Assembly (NCBI GenBank): GCA_902782795.1
Contig: CACZOT010000117.1
Coordinates: 1 to 7,712 of the forward strand
From: an uncultured Eubacteriales bacterium
Lineage (GTDB): Bacteria; Bacillota; Clostridia; Christensenellales; Aristaeellaceae
DNA length: 7,712 bases
Direction of reading: 5' to 3'
The notes beneath the pieces are model-generated. The model ran no database searches. It was given only the letters and a program-made list of their open reading frames with translations, and had not been told where the DNA came from. Both the position numbers and the translations under genes were made by a program. This document shows positions 4,849 to 7,712 of this stretch, in pieces. Numbering within the stretch: the stretch's first letter is position 1; each line of letters begins with the position of its first letter.

Positions 4849-6696
4849 TCAGCGGAACTCGACAAGCCGCTCGGCGGCGAGCTCCCCGGCCAGATAGATC
4901 TCCACGGTATGCATGCCCTCGTATCGGCTGTAGAGCGTGATGGAGACGACCTGCTCCCCCGCTTCGGCCAGCGCCTCGCGCAAAGCGGTGCGCGAGCCGT
5001 CGGCGTCCACGAGGACGAGGCGCACCTCGTCCCCCTCCTTTTCGGCCGCGAGATGGAGCTCCACCTGTGCCTTGAAGGAAGAGGCCGGGTCCAGCTCGGA
5101 TACGGTCAGATCCACCTCGGCGCCCATAAGCGCGCTCGTATCCCCTGCCAGGGACTGGGAAAGCACGGTGTCCGGCGCGAAGGCGTCCTTTTGATAGGTG
5201 ATCGCGCCGGCCGCGAAGCCGTTCACCTCCAGGAGGATCTGGGCGTCCTCGAGGGACATGCCCGTAACATCCGGCACGATAGCGCTCCTGCCGCTCAGGA
5301 CGAGGTTGACCGCGGTCTCTTCCGAGGCGAACATGCCGCCTTCCGGCGTCTGGGTGACGACGGTGCCCTCGGTCTGCTCGGAGGCGGCGTAGGTGACGCT
5401 GCCGACGGTCAGGCCCGCGGCCTCAAGATGGGCCTGGGCTTCCCCTGCTGTCTGGCCGAGCACGTCCGGCACGCGCACGGTATCGCTGCCCGTGCACACG
5501 TACAGCGTGATCCGCTCCCCCTCGCCGAGGGCTTCCCCCGCTTCCGGGGTCTGGGCGATGATCGCGCCCAGGGGCACGTCCTCGCTCTCGGCCTCGACGA
5601 TGGTATAGGGCAGGCCGCTCTCATCCAGGAGATCCGCCGCGGTCTCGATATCGTACCCGCGCAGGGCGGGCGCCTTCCTGCCGCCGTGGGTGCGCCGGTA
5701 GAAATCGCGCCCGAGCACGAGCCCGGCCAGCGCGATTCCCGCCACGACCAGCACGGCGATGGCCAGCAGGCCGAACTTGCGCAGATAGCGCCGCAGGGTC
5801 TCCCGCCCGGGTTTTTCCTGGGGAGCAGGCGCTTCCTCCTTGCCCGGCACGCGCACGAACCCGCCCCTGGGCCGCACCAGCGCGCGCTTGAGATCCGCGG
5901 CCATCTCGGCGGCGGTCTGGTAGCGCGAGGCGGCGTCCTTGCTCAACGCGCGGGCGATGACCTCGTCCAGCGCCGGGCTGATCCCCTTTTGCACGGCGCT
6001 GGGCACGGGCGGCATCTCCCGCACGTGCTTGAGGGCCACAGTGCGGGCGTCCTCCCCGTCGAAGGGCACCTGGCCGGTAAGCATCTCGTAGAGCACCACG
6101 CCCACGGAGTAGAGGTCGCTCTTTTCATCGGCGACGCGCCCCTGGGCCTGCTCCGGCGAGAAATAGTGAACGGAGCCGAGGATATTGGTGCCCGGGTCGA
6201 TGGCGGCGGCGTCCTTGCCGATGCGCCGGGCGATGCCGAAATCCGTGACCTTGACGTTGTAATCCGCGTCCACGATGATGTTCTGCGGCTTGATATCGCG
6301 GTGGATGATATGGTTGCGGTGGGCGTGGTCCACGGCCGCGAGGATGCGGATGGCCATGGTCACGGCGCGGCGCGGCGCGATGCGCCCCTCCTGGCGGATC
6401 ATCTCCTTGAGCGTCACGCCCTCGACGAACTGCATGGCGATATAACGGGTATCGCCATCCTGGCCGAGCCCGTAAATATCCACGATATTCGGATGATGCA
6501 TCTGCTGCGCGGCGTGCGCTTCGTTGGCGAACTGGGCGGCGAACTGCTCGTCCCCCGCGAACTCGGACCGGAGCACCTTCACGGCGACGATGCGCCCCTC
6601 CTGAAGGTCCCAGGCCCGGTAGACGACGGACATGCCGCCCGTTCCCACCACATCGCGAAGCGCGTACCTGCCGGACAGGACGCGTTCCTCCGCCAT
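4849..6696 (-). CDS. prkC: PASTA-domain Ser/Thr protein kinase
   Basis: A 615-residue membrane kinase of the PrkC/PknB/Stk1 family. The cytoplasmic kinase domain (about 10-272) has the glycine loop GTGGMSVVY (18-26), Lys40, Glu59, the catalytic loop HRDIKPQN (132-139), DFG (152-154) and SVHYFSPEQ (175-183) after an activation loop containing Thr170. A proline-rich, basic linker leads to one membrane helix (about 309-329). Outside are three PASTA repeats at about 341-402, 406-468 and 473-534, which in this family bind muropeptides or lipid II. The end, about 540-615, is a beta-rich extension of unknown role. The start is ATG one base after the phosphatase stop (TAGCATG), with GGAGGA inside that gene. 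All catalytic residues are intact. It phosphorylates cell-wall, division and translation proteins in related bacteria. Confidence 0.97.
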   Translation of the reverse strand: MAEERVLSGRYALRDVVGTGGMSVVYRAWDLQEGRIVAVKVLRSEFAGDEQFAAQFANEAHAAQQMHHPNIVDIYGLGQDGDTRYIAMQFVEGVTLKEMIRQEGRIAPRRAVTMAIRILAAVDHAHRNHIIHRDIKPQNIIVDADYNVKVTDFGIARRIGKDAAAIDPGTNILGSVHYFSPEQAQGRVADEKSDLYSVGVVLYEMLTGQVPFDGEDARTVALKHVREMPPVPSAVQKGISPALDEVIARALSKDAASRYQTAAEMAADLKRALVRPRGGFVRVPGKEEAPAPQEKPGRETLRRYLRKFGLLAIAVLVVAGIALAGLVLGRDFYRRTHGGRKAPALRGYDIETAADLLDESGLPYTIVEAESEDVPLGAIIAQTPEAGEALGEGERITLYVCTGSDTVRVPDVLGQTAGEAQAHLEAAGLTVGSVTYAASEQTEGTVVTQTPEGGMFASEETAVNLVLSGRSAIVPDVTGMSLEDAQILLEVNGFAAGAITYQKDAFAPDTVLSQSLAGDTSALMGAEVDLTVSELDPASSFKAQVELHLAAEKEGDEVRLVLVDADGSRTALREALAEAGEQVVSITLYSRYEGMHTVEIYLAGELAAERLVEFR

Positions 6697-6697
6697 G

Positions 6698-7417
6698 CTA
6701 CGCTTCCTCCTCGCCCGTGACGATCAGCGCCGTGATGTTGTCCCGCCCGCCGCGCTCCAGCGCCAGGGAGACCATGGCCTCGAGCTTGTCCGGCCAGGAA
6801 GCGTCCCTGGCGAGGATGCCCGCCATCTCGTAAGTGCTCAGGTTGTTGCTCAGGCCGTCCGTGCACAGGAGCCAGACGTCGTCGCTCTTGTAATCGATGC
6901 GCAGGATATCCGGCTCGACGCTCTTGCCCGTGCCCAGGGCGCGGGTGATGTAGTTGCGCTGCGGGTGGGTGAGCGCTTCCTTATAGGTGATGACGCCCAT
7001 CTCCAGCATCTCGCCCACGAGGGAATGATCGCGGGAGAGCTGGATCAGGGCGTTTTTGCGGAAGAGGTAGGCGCGGCTGTCGCCCACATGGGCGAGATAC
7101 ACGTCCTTCTCGTCGACCCAGATGGCCGTGAGGGTCGTGCCCATGCCCGCCTTGAGGGGATCCCTGCGCGATTCGGTGTAGATGGCGTGGTTCGCCTCGG
7201 CCACGGCGTGGCTGAGGGCGTCCTCGTCCGGACGCGCCGCCCACCTGAGCCACCGGGAGAACTCCGTGACGGCGATGGCGCTGGCGACTTCGCCCGCGCG
7301 ATGCCCGCCCATGCCGTCCGCGACCGCCGCGAAGCGCTCGCCGGGCTTGGGCAGGTAATACGCGTCCTGGTTCAGGGCGCGCGTCTTGCCGATATCCGTC
7401 CTCGCGTATGCCTTCAT
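6698..7417 (-). CDS. prpC: PP2C-family Ser/Thr phosphatase, partner of the PASTA kinase
   Basis: A 239-residue soluble PPM-family phosphatase (PrpC/Stp1) that reverses phosphorylation by the neighbouring kinase. Motifs in order: TRALNQD (12-18), ADGMGGH (33-39), GMGTTL (91-96), HVGDSRAYLF (110-119), SRDHS (128-132), CTDGLS (185-190) and GGRDNIT (223-229). Metal-binding aspartates Asp18, Asp34, Asp187 and Asp226 are all present. The length is typical (about 240-250). GGGGAG (7424-7429) lies six bases before the ATG. The stop is one base from the kinase ATG, so the pair is translated together. A 190-bp spacer with hairpins separates it from rlmN, wider than is usual in this operon, which leaves room for separate regulation. 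Confidence 0.97.
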   Translation of the reverse strand: MKAYARTDIGKTRALNQDAYYLPKPGERFAAVADGMGGHRAGEVASAIAVTEFSRWLRWAARPDEDALSHAVAEANHAIYTESRRDPLKAGMGTTLTAIWVDEKDVYLAHVGDSRAYLFRKNALIQLSRDHSLVGEMLEMGVITYKEALTHPQRNYITRALGTGKSVEPDILRIDYKSDDVWLLCTDGLSNNLSTYEMAGILARDASWPDKLEAMVSLALERGGRDNITALIVTGEEEA

Positions 7418-7607
7418 GTTTTTCTCCCCTTTGCAAAAACACGCTTCCCGCTGGGTGTTCCGGGAATCCCTTGTGGATGATCCGCCCTTCCGAGCGACCG
7501 TCTTCCGGCTTTCAGCGCCCGCCGTCCTCTCGAAAGGACCGCTCCGGCGCGGTCGCGAGGGGTGGCCCGAAGGGCCCTCCCGAGCGGCGCGCCCGGGCCC
7601 CCGCGTC
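7418..7607 (-). other. Hairpin-rich 190-bp spacer between rlmN and prpC
   Basis: No gene is seen. Pairings: GGCCC/GGGCC (7564-7568 with 7572-7576), GACCGC/GCGGTC (7537-7542 with 7549-7554) and a longer-range 7-bp helix GCGACCG/CGGTCGC (7494-7500 with 7550-7556). A further stem near the prpC start is listed separately. No clean promoter is visible on the minus strand. It may be a structured leader or simply GC-rich spacer. Confidence 0.5.
7434..7466 (-). terminator. Weak possible terminator or attenuator before prpC
   Basis: On the minus strand TTCCCG (7461-7466) pairs with CGGGAA (7445-7450) around a 10-base loop. Five bases later comes a run of five T (7435-7439). The stem is short and the gap is larger than ideal. 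Inside the loop AACAC can alternatively pair with the GTGTT after the stem. That would break the first hairpin, so a switch is conceivable but unproven. Confidence 0.3.
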
Positions 7608-7712
7608 CTACTCCTGCGCGGCGTTCTGTCTTTCCTGGAGACTTACGCTGCGGCGCAATTGTCCGCAGGCGCCCTCGATATCCTCCCCCATGCTGCGGCG
7701 GCGCGTCACCGA
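7608..7712 (-). CDS. rlmN: 23S rRNA (adenine-C2)-methyltransferase RlmN, C-terminal end, partial
   Basis: Only the last 34 codons are present; the gene enters from the right edge and ends at TAG (7608-7610). The sequence SVTRRRSMGEDIEGACGQLR matches the highly conserved RlmN C-terminus. RlmN is a radical-SAM enzyme that methylates C2 of an adenine in 23S rRNA and in some tRNAs. The Cys in GACGQL (residue 16 of the fragment) corresponds by motif to Cys355 of the E. coli enzyme, which carries the transferred methylene group. The radical-SAM CxxxCxxC cluster lies outside the window. Its position ahead of the phosphatase-kinase pair is standard Firmicutes order. The homologue Cfr shares much of this tail, but the context favours RlmN. 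Confidence 0.9.
   Translation of the reverse strand, partial: SVTRRRSMGEDIEGACGQLRRSVSLQERQNAAQE

Noticed and set aside
4909..6720. A 603-codon open frame on the plus strand, opposite the kinase gene
   Set aside because: It mirrors the kinase gene almost exactly, has His/Gly/Asp-rich composition typical of antisense reading of GC-rich genes, no ribosome binding site and no recognisable domain.
6632..7480. A 282-codon open frame opposite the phosphatase gene
   Set aside because: It is antisense to a gene with every PP2C motif intact and is explained by GC-biased codon use.

Overview
The window is GC-rich and tightly packed. It reads as chromosomal housekeeping DNA from a high-GC member of the Firmicutes, most likely an anaerobic Clostridia-type bacterium. 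This rests on the gene order rlmN - PP2C phosphatase - PASTA kinase - rsgA - rpe, with rpmB convergent to it, which is the classic Firmicutes arrangement. Strong AGGAGG-type ribosome binding sites and sigma-A-like promoters fit as well. The genus cannot be named from sequence alone.

Left part, plus strand (1-1275): the 3' end of a cysteine synthase gene, an HD-domain hydrolase with its own promoter-like box, and an Rrf2-family regulator carrying three IscR-like cysteines. A 15-bp hairpin closes this block. Next, on the minus strand (1281-2041), come two translationally coupled genes: a small membrane protein with a C-terminal zinc ribbon, and a dimeric alpha/beta-barrel (monooxygenase-like) protein. 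They are driven by a near-consensus promoter (TTGACA, 17 bp, TACAAT). A divergent extended -10 promoter drives rpmB (ribosomal protein L28, zinc-binding form), which ends in a good intrinsic terminator. A 53-residue two-helix membrane peptide is encoded on the minus strand at 2558-2719.

The stretch 2720-3299 has no convincing gene. It holds the most unusual structure in the window: a block of about 380 bp (2852-3231) made of three related units of about 125 bp. The first unit is inverted relative to the other two. The block has matching inverted ends (TATAGCCCGCGC) and a long perfect hairpin just outside each end (19 bp and 21 bp stems). It looks like an intergenic repeat or MITE-like element. 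It lies where thiN and spoVM are found in Bacillus.

Right part, minus strand (3300-7712): rlmN (3' end only), the PP2C phosphatase, the PASTA-domain Ser/Thr kinase, rsgA and rpe, reading right to left. From the phosphatase to rpe the genes are one base apart, overlapping, or separated by about 30 bases, so they probably form one transcript. The phosphatase and kinase form an antagonistic pair that senses cell-wall state. RsgA is a ribosome-assembly GTPase and in Firmicutes a known type of target for such kinases. RlmN modifies 23S rRNA and tRNA. A 190-bp, GC-rich, hairpin-rich spacer separates rlmN from the phosphatase gene.
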